64,000 bases of DNA from Hydrogenivirga caldilitoris (GCF_003664005.1 NZ_RCCJ01000001.1:1674001-1738000), one strand, 5' to 3'; numbered from the stretch's first letter, positions 41,628-55,916 are shown. Notes: generated from the sequence alone by a model not told the origin. Made by a program: numbers and translations.

Positions 41628-42119
41628 ATGGAGGTGTCCCCCTATTACATACTTCTTGCTAAGTTGGAGGAGGAGATTTCCTTTCAGCGAAAGGTTATAA
41701 ACACCTTCCTCTTTGTCCAGCAGAAACCCTCTCCTGAGATAACGCTGAAAACCATAGACATCCTGCGTAGGTTGACTCAGGGTTTTCGTTTAATTGCCCT
41801 TGTTATGGACGAGATGGAGTCTGTAACCGACAAGTACATGAAGGAGCAAGCTCTCCTCCTGAGTTCAGAAAGTCTATCGCTTGCCTCGCTCCTCCTTCCA
41901 GCTTTAGAGTCTCTATCTCCGATATTCCTTGAAAGCTTGAGGGTTTACGATGAGCCTATCCTTGATAGGATAGAAGCGGTTGCAGAATTCATAGAAAACT
42001 CAATGCAAAACTATGAAGAGCTTGCCACTGACGAGCTTGCTCAGACGATAGAGGACATAATGAGAACCCTTGAGTATCACATAAAACTCGGTGAGAAAGC
42101 CGTTGGCAAGATAGTGTGA
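41628..42119 (+). CDS. Helical hypothetical protein
   Basis: 163 aa, almost entirely predicted alpha-helix (ILRRLTQGFRLIALVMDEMES..., EAVAEFIENSMQNYEELA), without cysteine. The helical pattern recalls PhoU-like bundles but I cannot name the family. A TTGAAA/TATAAA pair lies at about 41586-41612. The MFS gene starts right after its stop, suggesting functional linkage. Confidence 0.75.
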   Translation: MEVSPYYILLAKLEEEISFQRKVINTFLFVQQKPSPEITLKTIDILRRLTQGFRLIALVMDEMESVTDKYMKEQALLLSSESLSLASLLLPALESLSPIFLESLRVYDEPILDRIEAVAEFIENSMQNYEELATDELAQTIEDIMRTLEYHIKLGEKAVGKIV

Positions 42120-43229
42120 ATGGGCAAAAACATATGGATAGTTGGGGCGGTCAGCTTCCTCACCGATAGTGCAACCTCAATAGTAACATCAACCCTTCCT
42201 CTGTTCGTTGTTTATGTCCTTAGGGAGGACGTTGAAAAGCTTGGTGTGATCGTTGCCGTGGCAACTTTCATCTCTTATGCTTTCCGTGTATTCTTTGGCT
42301 ATATATCTGATAGGTATAGGGTGGCTAAACCTCTGGTAGTGTTTGGCTACAGCCTATCGGCTATCAGTAAACCTCTCTTTTACTTTGTCTCTGACTGGAA
42401 AGGTGTAGCATTCCTCAGGGGTATGGACAGGCTTGGGAAAGCTGTAAGAAGTGCCCCTAGAGATGCCCTCCTTTCTATGACAAGGGGTGAAACCGGAAGC
42501 GGGAGAGCCTTTGGTATTCACAAGGCTTTTGACGTGGGTGGGGAGACAGCCGGAGCTCTCGTTGCGATGGGGGCATTAATAACGCTTGGAAGCGGTGAGG
42601 AGACCTTCAGACTTCTTTATCTCATGACTCTCATCCCCGGAGCGCTTTCCCTGCTCCTCCTATTCTTCGTTGTGGACGTGCCCAAGTCTGTCAATACACA
42701 GACACCAAGTCTGGTCAGAGACAAACACCTAATCCCATTCCTGATATACGTTTTCATAACGGTTTTCTTCGTTTGGGACAACGCCTTTTTCCTTGTAAGG
42801 GCAAAAGAGATGGGTTGGCAGGATGCCTTGGTGCCCGGCTTTATCGTAGCCCTCAACCTAACCCAAACCCTCTCAAGTTACCCTGTAGGGGTACTCATTG
42901 ATAAATTCTCCCCAGAGCTGGTTTTTAGGTTTTCTATCTTCTTTGGCTTTCTCTCAATGGTCTTTCTAAAGCTTGGATTTATGGTTGTTTCTTGTTTGTT
43001 TCTTGGCATCCATATGGTGAGTTTATTCAACTCGGTCCGCAGCTTAATCTCTGAAAAAGCCACAAACAGAGCCACCCTTTACGGGGTATTTTACGGTGGC
43101 TATGCCGTGGCTGGCTCTGTTGGAAGCCTACTGACTGGCTTCCTCTGGAACAGGTTGGGCTTTGATTTGGCGATAAATGTCTCTATCGTAGGACTCTTCT
43201 TCCTTATTCTTTTAAAATCCTTTAAATGA
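42120..43229 (+). CDS. Major facilitator superfamily transporter
   Basis: 369 aa, 11-12 hydrophobic segments. FGYISDRYRVAKPLVVFGYSLSA matches the MFS loop 2-3 signature, and FLRGMDRLGKAVRSAPRDALLS is typical of a bacterial subgroup of uncharacterised MFS permeases. Substrate unknown. It begins directly after the previous stop and its stop overlaps topA (ATGA). Confidence 0.88.
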   Translation: MGKNIWIVGAVSFLTDSATSIVTSTLPLFVVYVLREDVEKLGVIVAVATFISYAFRVFFGYISDRYRVAKPLVVFGYSLSAISKPLFYFVSDWKGVAFLRGMDRLGKAVRSAPRDALLSMTRGETGSGRAFGIHKAFDVGGETAGALVAMGALITLGSGEETFRLLYLMTLIPGALSLLLLFFVVDVPKSVNTQTPSLVRDKHLIPFLIYVFITVFFVWDNAFFLVRAKEMGWQDALVPGFIVALNLTQTLSSYPVGVLIDKFSPELVFRFSIFFGFLSMVFLKLGFMVVSCLFLGIHMVSLFNSVRSLISEKATNRATLYGVFYGGYAVAGSVGSLLTGFLWNRLGFDLAINVSIVGLFFLILLKSFK

Positions 43230-44833
43230 ACCTCTTTATAGTTGAATCGCCCACCAAGGCAAAGACCATACAGCGGTATCTTGGAAAGGAGTTTATTGTG
43301 AGAGCTACCTTCGGTCATGTAAAGGACCTTCCTCAAAGAGAGCTCGGTGTAGATGAAGAAACCCTGGAAGCCAAGTATGTCTATGTTAAGGGGAAGAAAA
43401 AGGTGATTGACTCCCTTAAAAAGCTTGCCAGGAGTGCTCAGGTTGTCTATGTGGGAACCGACCCCGATAGAGAAGGTGAAGCTATAGCTTACTTCGTTGA
43501 GCAGGAGATTCTGAAGGTCAACAAGAATGTAAGGAGAGCTGTTTTCTATGAGATAACACCTTCGGCTATAAGAGAGAGTATTCGGAATGCCGGTGAGCTG
43601 AATATGAATATGGTTTATTCCCAGTTTGCCCGCAGGATACTTGATAGACTCATAGGTTATAAGGTCTCACCTCATCTATGGAAGGCTTTCAGGAACTACA
43701 AGCTGTCGGCAGGAAGGGTGCAGTCACCCGCCCTCAGGCTTATCGTTGACCGAGAAAGGGAGATAGAGAGCTTCAAGGTGAAGAAGTATTACTATGTAAA
43801 GGCTCTACTTGAGAAGGATGGACACCTTTTTGAAGCCACATACGATTACAGGTATGAGAACCCTTCCGATGCGAAGCTTTTAGCTGAGAGGATAAAGGAC
43901 GGTGTTTGCGCTGTGGTTGGGGTTAAGAGAAAGGAGGAGAGAGTACCTCCCCCCAAACCTTTTATTACATCAACACTCCAAAGTGACGCTAATGCAAAAC
44001 TCGGCTTTCCTACCGAGAAGACCCAAAGCCTAGCCCAAAAACTCTACGAGTGGGGTGTCATAACCTACCCAAGAACGGACAGTTATAGAATGAGTTCCAC
44101 CAAGGCGAGGGAATTCATGGAGTATATAGCCCAGAAGTTTGGACAGGAATACGTGGGAAGATTAAGGAAGTTCAAGGAGAAACCCATATCTCAAGGAGCT
44201 CACGAGTGTATAAGACCTACAGGTATAAAGGAAAGAACCTTGAGCGGGGACTACGGAGTTCTTTACAGGCTTATACTTTCAAGAACCCTGGCTAGCCTTA
44301 TGTCTGAGATGCTTTTGGAAAAACGAGAAGTTGACGTTGAGGTCAGCTCACCTAAACTTAAGACCCCACTGGTTCTTAAAGCAAAAGGACTTGAAGTGAA
44401 ATTTGATGGTTGGAGCAGGGCTTATCCAGCAGATATAAAAGAGGAAAAACTCCCCGAATTGAAGGAAGGCGAACTCCTTAAACTTGTAAAAGTGTTCATT
44501 GAGGAAAAGAAGACACAACCCCCTCCCAGATATACCGAGGGAAGCCTGGTCAGGACCTTAGAAAAGCTTGGCATTGGGAGACCATCAACCTATGCCACTA
44601 TAGTTAAGACACTCAAGCAGCGAGGCTACGTCCACTTATACCGGAAAAGCTTAAAACCAACGGAGGTTGCCTTTTTAGTGGTGGACTACCTTATGGAGCA
44701 TTTCCCGGTGCTTATGGATTATAGCTTTACCGCTTATATGGAGAACTCTTTAGATGAGATTGAGGAAGGAAAAAGGTTCTGGAAGGACGTGGTGAGAGAA
44801 TTCTTTGGAAAGGTAATGAGCGGTGTGGTTTAA
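43226..44833 (+). CDS. topA: DNA topoisomerase I (type IA), compact form
   Basis: 535 aa, much shorter than E. coli TopA (865). The TOPRIM domain starts MNLFIVESPTKAKTIQRYLG and has VGTDPDREGEA. The catalytic tyrosine is in GVITYPRTDSYRMS (near residue 280). The protein ends shortly after FFGKVMSGVV without Cys4 zinc ribbons; a similar short TopA is known in Aquificales. It relaxes negative supercoils. It overlaps the MFS stop. Confidence 0.95.
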   Translation: MNLFIVESPTKAKTIQRYLGKEFIVRATFGHVKDLPQRELGVDEETLEAKYVYVKGKKKVIDSLKKLARSAQVVYVGTDPDREGEAIAYFVEQEILKVNKNVRRAVFYEITPSAIRESIRNAGELNMNMVYSQFARRILDRLIGYKVSPHLWKAFRNYKLSAGRVQSPALRLIVDREREIESFKVKKYYYVKALLEKDGHLFEATYDYRYENPSDAKLLAERIKDGVCAVVGVKRKEERVPPPKPFITSTLQSDANAKLGFPTEKTQSLAQKLYEWGVITYPRTDSYRMSSTKAREFMEYIAQKFGQEYVGRLRKFKEKPISQGAHECIRPTGIKERTLSGDYGVLYRLILSRTLASLMSEMLLEKREVDVEVSSPKLKTPLVLKAKGLEVKFDGWSRAYPADIKEEKLPELKEGELLKLVKVFIEEKKTQPPPRYTEGSLVRTLEKLGIGRPSTYATIVKTLKQRGYVHLYRKSLKPTEVAFLVVDYLMEHFPVLMDYSFTAYMENSLDEIEEGKRFWKDVVREFFGKVMSGVV

Positions 44834-44835
44834 TG

Positions 44836-44908
44836 TGGCCCAGGGCGGAATCGAACCGCCGACACCCCGGTTTTCAGCCGGGTGCTCTACCAACTGAGCT
44901 ACCGGGCC
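44836..44908 (-). tRNA. tRNA-Phe (GAA)
   Basis: 73 nt: acceptor GGCCCGG/CTGGGCC with one G-T pair, anticodon stem CCCGG/CCGGG with loop CTGAAAA, T-arm GGTTCGATTCC. CCA not encoded. Its promoter has TATAAT (44921-44926, minus strand) with TTGTCA 17 bases upstream over the start of the next gene. Confidence 0.97.
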
Positions 44909-44920
44909 TCAAGATTAGAT

Positions 44921-44949
44921 ATTATAGCCCTATAATAGAGCTATGACAA
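44921..44949 (-). promoter_or_regulatory. tRNA-Phe promoter, overlapping the beta-CASP gene promoter
   Basis: Minus strand: TTGTCA -35 (44944-44949), 17-base spacer, TATAAT -10 (44921-44926). On the plus strand another TATAAT (44931-44936) lies six bases before the ATG at 44943. The two -10s form an inverted repeat ATTATAG-cc-CTATAAT, so polymerase could use only one at a time. Confidence 0.6.
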
Positions 44950-46319
44950 TAAAGATAACTCCGTGTGGTGCGGCAAAGGGTGTTACCGGAAGCTGTTATC
45001 TCCTTGAAGCGCAGGGCATAAAGCTTCTTATTGACTGCGGCTTGTTCCAAGGCGGAGAGGAGGAAAGGAACTATGATCCTTTTCCCTTTGACCCTTCGGA
45101 GATAAGTTACCTCATTCTCACCCATGCCCATATAGACCATTGTGGAAGAATCCCCCTACTTGTAAAAGAAGGGTTTAAGGGGAAGATACTGTGCACGAGA
45201 CCAACAGCTCAAATCGCAAGGATAATGCTCCTTGACGCTGCAAGGGTCATGAATGAGACTTATAAAAGCAAGTTAAAAAAGGCAGAAAGGTTAGGTGAGG
45301 TAGTCAACCCACCTATTTATGAAGAGATGGATGTATTGGAAAGTTTTGACCTGTTCTCTCATCCGTATTTGGAATACGACAAATTTTACGACCTGGCTCC
45401 GGCTTTTAGGTTTAGGCTCAAAGATGCAGGACATATTCTAGGCTCCGCCTTTGTAGAATTTGATGTAGGAGGAAAGAGGGTAATCTTTTCAGGAGATTTA
45501 GGGAATAAGAACAAGCCTATTGTCAGAGACCCTTCCCCTCCATCAACTGCCCAAGCGGTATTTATAGAGACAACCTACGGAGACAGGAATCATAAAAGCT
45601 TTAAAGAGTCAAAGGAAGAGTTTGAGGACGCTGTCCTAAAGACACTATACAGAGGGGGAAATGTCCTTATACCTTCCTATGCCCTAGAAAGGGCTCAAGA
45701 CATCCTATTTGTTCTGCGGGAAATGTATGAGAGAGATATACTTCCGGAATGCCAAGTTTTTTTAGACAGCCCTCTTGCCATAAGCGCTACGAAATTGTTC
45801 CTCCAGAATCCCGATTTTTTTGACGAAGAGACTTATAGAATTTTTAAGGAAAGAGACCCCTTCAACTTTCCATACCTTAAATTCACAAGGGATGTTGAAG
45901 AGTCTAAGAAGATAAACGATATAAAAAGCGGAGCGATAATAATAGCCGGAAGCGGTATGCTTACCGGTGGAAGAATACTTCATCATCTCAAGCATAATCT
46001 ATGGAGGGAGGAGTGTAGTCTTATATTTGTTGGATATCAACCAAAAGGTACTTTAGGCAGGAGGATAATTGAAGGTTCTGAAAAGGTTAAGGTATTGGGA
46101 GAAGAGATAGCGGTAAGAGCGGAAATCTATACCATAAACGGTTTCTCCTCTCATGCGGGTCAAAAGGAGCTCACGGAATGGCTCTCCCATACTGAAAGAC
46201 CTAAGGTTTATCTGGTTCACGGGGAGGAAGAAAAAATGAACATATTTGCAGACCATATAAAGAATGAGCTCTCCTTAGAAAGTTTTATACCCGAGTTTGG
46301 TATGCCGATAGAAATATGA
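44943..46319 (+). CDS. Metallo-beta-lactamase/beta-CASP ribonuclease-like protein
   Basis: 458 aa. LTHAHIDHCGRIPLL is the metal site (HxHxDH), followed by DAGHILGSAFVEF, VIFSGDLGN, FIETTYGDRNHK, and the beta-CASP motifs PSYALERAQDIL, IIAGSGMLTGGRILHHL and INGFSSHAGQKEL. This is the RNA-specificity group (CPSF73/YSH1-like). The likely role is RNA processing or decay. The -10 ends only six bases before the ATG, suggesting a leaderless mRNA. Confidence 0.93.
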   Translation: MTIKITPCGAAKGVTGSCYLLEAQGIKLLIDCGLFQGGEEERNYDPFPFDPSEISYLILTHAHIDHCGRIPLLVKEGFKGKILCTRPTAQIARIMLLDAARVMNETYKSKLKKAERLGEVVNPPIYEEMDVLESFDLFSHPYLEYDKFYDLAPAFRFRLKDAGHILGSAFVEFDVGGKRVIFSGDLGNKNKPIVRDPSPPSTAQAVFIETTYGDRNHKSFKESKEEFEDAVLKTLYRGGNVLIPSYALERAQDILFVLREMYERDILPECQVFLDSPLAISATKLFLQNPDFFDEETYRIFKERDPFNFPYLKFTRDVEESKKINDIKSGAIIIAGSGMLTGGRILHHLKHNLWREECSLIFVGYQPKGTLGRRIIEGSEKVKVLGEEIAVRAEIYTINGFSSHAGQKELTEWLSHTERPKVYLVHGEEEKMNIFADHIKNELSLESFIPEFGMPIEI

Positions 46320-46322
46320 TGG

Positions 46323-46396
46323 CGTCCCCGGGAGGACTCGAACCTCCGACCTCGAGATTAGGAATCTCGCGCTCTATCCGCCTGAGCTACGGGGAC
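46323..46396 (-). tRNA. tRNA-Arg (CCT)
   Basis: 74 nt: acceptor GTCCCCG/CGGGGAC, anticodon stem CGAGA/TCTCG with loop TTCCTAA, T-arm GGTTCGAGTCC. Reads AGG. CCA not encoded. Confidence 0.97.
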
Positions 46397-46408
46397 AGCC
46401 AAGGAAAA

Positions 46409-46437
46409 AGTATAAGCTCTACAGAGGGGAATTTCAA
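46409..46437 (-). promoter_or_regulatory. tRNA-Arg(CCT) promoter
   Basis: Minus strand TTGAAA (46432-46437), 17-base spacer, TATACT (46409-46414). It diverges from the rRNA promoter 20 bases away. Confidence 0.65.
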
Positions 46438-46455
46438 GAAATAAGCTAAAACCTC

Positions 46456-46484
46456 TTGACACCTCCAAAGGCAGGTGATATATT
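46456..46484 (+). promoter_or_regulatory. rRNA operon promoter
   Basis: TTGACA (46456-46461), exact 17-base spacer, TATATT (46479-46484), followed by the 16S leader. Transcription is expected from about 46491. Confidence 0.8.
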
Positions 46485-46528
46485 AATAGACCGCGTCAAA
46501 GAAGTAGCGAGTCCCGAGAGGCTCGCCT

Positions 46529-46548
46529 GGCTCCTTGGCAACTGAATA
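46529..46548 (+). promoter_or_regulatory. boxA-like antitermination element, 16S leader copy
   Basis: The 20-base element GGCTCCTTGGCAACTGAATA occurs here and, identically, at 48427-48446 before the 23S gene. It resembles the Bacillus boxA region (TGTTCTTTGAAAACTGAAT), the NusB/S10 loading site for rRNA antitermination. Confidence 0.65.
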
Positions 46549-46565
46549 GGGAGAAGGAACTCTCA
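46545..46565 (+). other. 16S processing stem, 5' strand
   Basis: These 21 bases are the exact reverse complement of 48224-48244 after the 16S gene. The pair would form the RNase III stem that releases pre-16S. Confidence 0.75.
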
Positions 46566-46613
46566 GAAACTGGGGTTCTTTGAATTTGGATTTTGATTGC
46601 TTGTGCCCTATTT

Positions 46614-48183
<1,570 letters not shown>

Positions 48184-48223
48184 TAACGGAGATATTATCT
48201 CAACTACTGTTTAGTCCATAGGA

Positions 48224-48244
48224 TGAGAGTTCCTTCTCCCTATT
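48224..48244 (+). other. 16S processing stem, 3' strand
   Basis: Exact reverse complement of 46545-46565; see that entry. Confidence 0.75.
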
Positions 48245-48261
48245 GAGTTGTTTGCAAGGCA

Positions 48262-48335
48262 GGGCCTCTAGCTCAGTCGGTTAGAGCGTGCCCCTGATAA
48301 GGGCAAGGTCCCAGGTTCGAATCCTGGGAGGCCCA
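48262..48335 (+). tRNA. tRNA-Ile (GAT)
   Basis: 74 nt in the 16S-23S spacer: acceptor GGGCCTC/GAGGCCC, anticodon stem TGCCC/GGGCA with loop CTGATAA, T-arm GGTTCGAATCC. CCA not encoded. Confidence 0.98.
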
Positions 48336-48351
48336 TATTGGGGGCATCTTA

Positions 48352-48424
48352 GGGGATGTAGCTCAGCTGGGAGAGCGCCTGCTTTGCAAGCAGGAGGTCG
48401 CGGGTTCAAGTCCCGCCATCTCCA
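48352..48424 (+). tRNA. tRNA-Ala (TGC)
   Basis: 73 nt: acceptor GGGGATG/CATCTCC, anticodon stem CCTGC/GCAGG with loop TTTGCAA, T-arm GGTTCAAGTCC. The Ile-Ala spacer pair is the common bacterial arrangement. Confidence 0.98.
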
Positions 48425-48426
48425 TA

Positions 48427-48446
48427 GGCTCCTTGGCAACTGAATA
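48427..48446 (+). promoter_or_regulatory. boxA-like element, 23S leader copy
   Basis: Identical 20 bases to 46529-46548, placed just after tRNA-Ala and before the 23S processing stem. Many bacteria have boxA in both the leader and the spacer. Confidence 0.65.
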
Positions 48447-48472
48447 AGTCTTCCTCTCCAATTAAGGTAGGT

Positions 48473-48480
<8 letters not shown>
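48443..48480 (+). other. 23S processing stem, 5' strand
   Basis: AATAAGTC...CCTCTCC...GGTAGGTATGCAAGT pairs with 51413-51449 (ACTTGCATACCTACC...GGAGAGGGAGACTTATT) with few interruptions, forming the long stem that encloses 23S. Confidence 0.7.
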
Positions 48481-51424
<2,944 letters not shown>

Positions 51425-51460
51425 CTACCTGAGGAGAGGGAGACTTATTAAGTTGCCAGT

Positions 51461-51581
51461 TCCCCGGTGCCAATAGCGGAGGGGAAACACCCGGTTCCAT
51501 TCCGAACCCGGCAGTTAAGCCCTCCAGCGCCGATGATACTGTGCCGGACCGCGGCACGGGAAAGTAGGTCGGTGCCGGGGT
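51461..51581 (+). rRNA. rrf: 5S ribosomal RNA
   Basis: Terminal helix CCCCGGTGCC/GGTGCCGGGG closes about 120 bases containing TTCCGAACCCGGCAGTTAAGC. It follows the 23S processing stem. The operon then ends in a T-rich tail (AAAATATTTTT) shared with the end of the convergent serS gene; no separate hairpin terminator was found. Confidence 0.96.
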
Positions 51582-51598
51582 TAAAAACTAAAATATTT

Positions 51599-53700
<2,102 letters not shown>

Positions 53701-53723
53701 AATCAATAATTCGGAACAGGAAA

Positions 53724-53752
53724 ATTATAGGTTAAAAGGGCACAAATGCAAA
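53724..53752 (-). promoter_or_regulatory. Promoter of the PAS-GGDEF gene
   Basis: Minus strand TTTGCA (53747-53752), 17-base spacer, TATAAT (53724-53729). The -35 lies in the end of the DsrE-like gene. Confidence 0.55.
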
Positions 53753-54169
53753 TCCTGAGTTCTGAAGCTCTATCAGAGTTATCCAGCTGTTAGGAACCGT
53801 TTCTATAAAGTCTGGAACACCGCTTATCTTTCCCCTGTCCATAGCTATCCTGCAGGCTTTCACCTCAACGTTGTAGAGCTCCTTTAGTGTTCTTAGCTGG
53901 CTCTGAATGAACTCTACTTTCCTTGCCTTCTTAGGAGGGAACCTCTTTAAGTCCTTCTCCACTATCGGTATACAGTGGGAGTGTATAGTGACGACGAACT
54001 TGTAATCCCTTCCTTCCCTTACAAGACTCTCTGCAGTCTTCTTTATAAGAGAAAGCCTCAGGCTGACCCAGTCAAGGTCTCCTACTGCACAGTCAAAGAC
54101 AGCTTTAAGCTCTTTATCCTGGGCGAAAGAAAAAGAAACAACAGCAAAGAGAATCAACAGTAACTTCAT
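53732..54169 (-). CDS. Secreted DsrE-fold protein
   Basis: 145 aa. Signal peptide MKLLLILFAVVSFSFAQD, then a DsrE-like pattern: VFDCAVGDLDWVSLRLSLIKKT, FVVTIHSHCIPIV, VEVKACRIAMDRGKI and ITLIELQNSGFAFVPF. Three cysteines in the mature part could carry or sense sulfur outside the cytoplasm. The start overlaps the upstream stop (ATGA). Third gene of the palindrome-controlled operon. Confidence 0.82.
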   Translation of the reverse strand: MKLLLILFAVVSFSFAQDKELKAVFDCAVGDLDWVSLRLSLIKKTAESLVREGRDYKFVVTIHSHCIPIVEKDLKRFPPKKARKVEFIQSQLRTLKELYNVEVKACRIAMDRGKISGVPDFIETVPNSWITLIELQNSGFAFVPF

Positions 54170-54357
54170 AGTTCGCCACCTTCAAGGTTTACTAAACGAC
54201 ACGAGCCCTTCTTAAAGGCATCACAGAGCTCATCCCCTGGCTGTGCGCCTATGGAGCATTCCATACCCTTTAATACCTCCCACTCTTCTTCCGGATACAT
54301 TTCGGGCGGGAGGTTCTTGACATAATAAACACAGCTCTTACAGATTTCTCTGCCCAT
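54166..54357 (-). CDS. Small cysteine-rich protein in the DsrE operon
   Basis: 63 aa with CKSC near the N-terminus plus three more cysteines (MECSIG, ELCDAF, GSCRL). The pattern suggests a small metal or redox domain; the family is not recognised. It is coupled to both neighbours (TGATG overlap upstream and ATGA overlap downstream). Confidence 0.8.
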   Translation of the reverse strand: MGREICKSCVYYVKNLPPEMYPEEEWEVLKGMECSIGAQPGDELCDAFKKGSCRLVNLEGGEL

Positions 54358-54776
54358 CAGTACTGCATAAATATAGTCGCAGGTTCAGCCTTTTCCATGA
54401 GAAACCATGTAGCCCCTACTATTCCATCCGCTTCAGAGATAAGGTCTTTCTCCTCAACACCGAATATCTGAGCTGCGAGGCTACAGGCGTATAGATGGAC
54501 CTTCCCGGTTTCTTTGAGTTTCTTAAAAATCTCGTGAAGGTCTGCCGGCAGTCCTGCCGCTTTCACTCTCTCTTCTATCATATCTACCGGTGTTCCAGTA
54601 TGATCCGCCGAGGGCTTTACCGCTTCAACGCCCTGCTTGGAAAGGAGCCTTACAGCCCAGTTCACAAAGAGGATGTTCACCTCATCGTAGTCTGCTGCAC
54701 CCAAGTAGGCAAAAGCCAGCGGGGTTAAAACCAAGTCATAGGCGTCTTGCCTCACAACCATAGCCATGGTCTTCAT
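54357..54776 (-). CDS. Cytosolic DsrE-family protein
   Basis: 139 aa. MAMVVRQDAYDLVLTPLAFAYLGA, VNILFVNWAVRLL, KVHLYACSLAAQIFGV and EADGIVGATWFLME match DsrE/DsrE2 proteins of sulfur relay; Cys in YACSLAAQ is the likely persulfide carrier. The ATG follows GGAGGTGGAAG. First gene of the operon with a palindrome in its promoter. Confidence 0.87.
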   Translation of the reverse strand: MKTMAMVVRQDAYDLVLTPLAFAYLGAADYDEVNILFVNWAVRLLSKQGVEAVKPSADHTGTPVDMIEERVKAAGLPADLHEIFKKLKETGKVHLYACSLAAQIFGVEEKDLISEADGIVGATWFLMEKAEPATIFMQY

Positions 54777-54793
54777 CTTCCACCTCCTTATTT

Positions 54794-54822
54794 AGGATAA
54801 TACCGAACGTTCGGTATGTCAA
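54794..54822 (-). promoter_or_regulatory. DsrE operon promoter with embedded palindromic operator
   Basis: Minus strand TTGACA (54817-54822) and TATCCT (54794-54799) are exactly 17 bases apart, and 16 of those 17 bases are the perfect palindrome TACCGAACGTTCGGTA (54801-54816). A TetR-family gene lies immediately upstream on the same strand, so it is the obvious candidate repressor. Binding would block RNA polymerase directly. Confidence 0.8.
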
Positions 54823-54838
54823 GAACTTTTTTAAAAAC

Positions 54839-55414
54839 TTAAGGAGAGAGGGACCTCCATACGCATTCCCCAAGGCTATCAGCGTATGAGGTTAACGGTT
54901 CCTTTATGACACCGTCCCACTTAAGTTGCATGAGACGAACAGGAGCAGCGGTTATACATACGGCGCAGAGCTCTGGGTCAATAGCTCGTATTCTCCCCTT
55001 ATCTATCTCTTCTCTACAGAATTTCTTGAGAAGGTCCATCGGCTCTGCAGAACAAACAGGAACATCTAAAATTTCCCTGTGTTTGACGTAGAGAGCATAC
55101 TCCATCGTGTACCTGTCCTCCTCCGCAAGTATAAGAAGCTCTCTTATCACACCTTTTATCTTCTCTCTTGCTCCTTCCCCTTCACGGAGAGCCTTTTCAA
55201 GTCTTTCTTTTATCTTTTCTACAGTTTCCCTGTATATCTCACCCGCTATCTCCTCCTTGCTTTCAAAGTGATGGTATAAAGCTCCTGTACTGACTCCGGC
55301 TTCTTTTGCTATGTCTCTCATGCTGGTGTTGAAGTACCCTTTCTCTACGAAGAGTTTCTTTGCTGTGAGGATTATGCTTCTCTTTGTCTGTTCCCCTGAC
55401 TGTTTTTTACTCAC
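54839..55414 (-). CDS. TetR-family transcriptional regulator
   Basis: 191 aa if started at the GTG 55414, overlapping the end of the Dsb-like gene; an ATG at 55432 is an alternative. The helix-turn-helix is IILTAKKLFVEKGYFNTSMRDIAKEAGVSTGALYHHFESKEEI (residues ~13-55). The ligand domain has four cysteines (VPVCSAE, KKFCREE, ELCAVC), which may make it redox- or sulfur-responsive. It precedes the DsrE operon and its putative operator. Confidence 0.9.
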   Translation of the reverse strand: MSKKQSGEQTKRSIILTAKKLFVEKGYFNTSMRDIAKEAGVSTGALYHHFESKEEIAGEIYRETVEKIKERLEKALREGEGAREKIKGVIRELLILAEEDRYTMEYALYVKHREILDVPVCSAEPMDLLKKFCREEIDKGRIRAIDPELCAVCITAAPVRLMQLKWDGVIKEPLTSYADSLGECVWRSLSP

Positions 55415-55916
55415 CCTTGATCCCAAGCTCATTGAGGAGGTTCTGTGAAAAGCCTTCAATTATTTTGTTCTTCTCAGGAATTATATTGTAGGGAACACCG
55501 TTTACTCCCAGTCTGTCAACAACCTTAAGATGTTCCTCAATCAGGTCGCATTTACTTACATTCAGAGCCTTACCGTCCAGTTTTCCCAACATAACCTCAT
55601 CAATAGCTTTGAGTTTGTCTTCTGAGCAGGCGATGTAATAAGACTTTTTTAGATTCTCCTCCCCCCAGGTCTTGAAGGGGAACACAAATATGTATACCTT
55701 CAATTTGTCCAGATGTTTGCGAAGCTCTTTCCACTCGGCTCTACAGTGGGGACAGTCTGGGTTTATAACTGCTATGAGCTCCTTATCCCCTTTCCCTACA
55801 ACTATTGCCTTATCTTTTGGTATGCTGCTTATCTGCTCTTTGATCAACAGGTCGTAAAGACTGCCACCAAAAACGAGGGAGAACAAGCCTATTAGCAGTA
55901 TGAGTGCTCTTTGCAT
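55407..55916 (-). CDS. Periplasmic thioredoxin-fold protein (DsbC/DsbG-like)
   Basis: 169 aa with signal peptide (MQRALILLIGLFSLVFGG). Active site NPDCPHCRAEW and cis-Pro loop GVNGVPYNII are those of Dsb proteins with CPHC. It lacks the long N-terminal dimerisation domain of DsbC. Likely thiol-disulfide exchange in the periplasm. Overlaps ispH by 25 bases and the TetR start by eight. Confidence 0.87.
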   Translation of the reverse strand: MQRALILLIGLFSLVFGGSLYDLLIKEQISSIPKDKAIVVGKGDKELIAVINPDCPHCRAEWKELRKHLDKLKVYIFVFPFKTWGEENLKKSYYIACSEDKLKAIDEVMLGKLDGKALNVSKCDLIEEHLKVVDRLGVNGVPYNIIPEKNKIIEGFSQNLLNELGIKGE

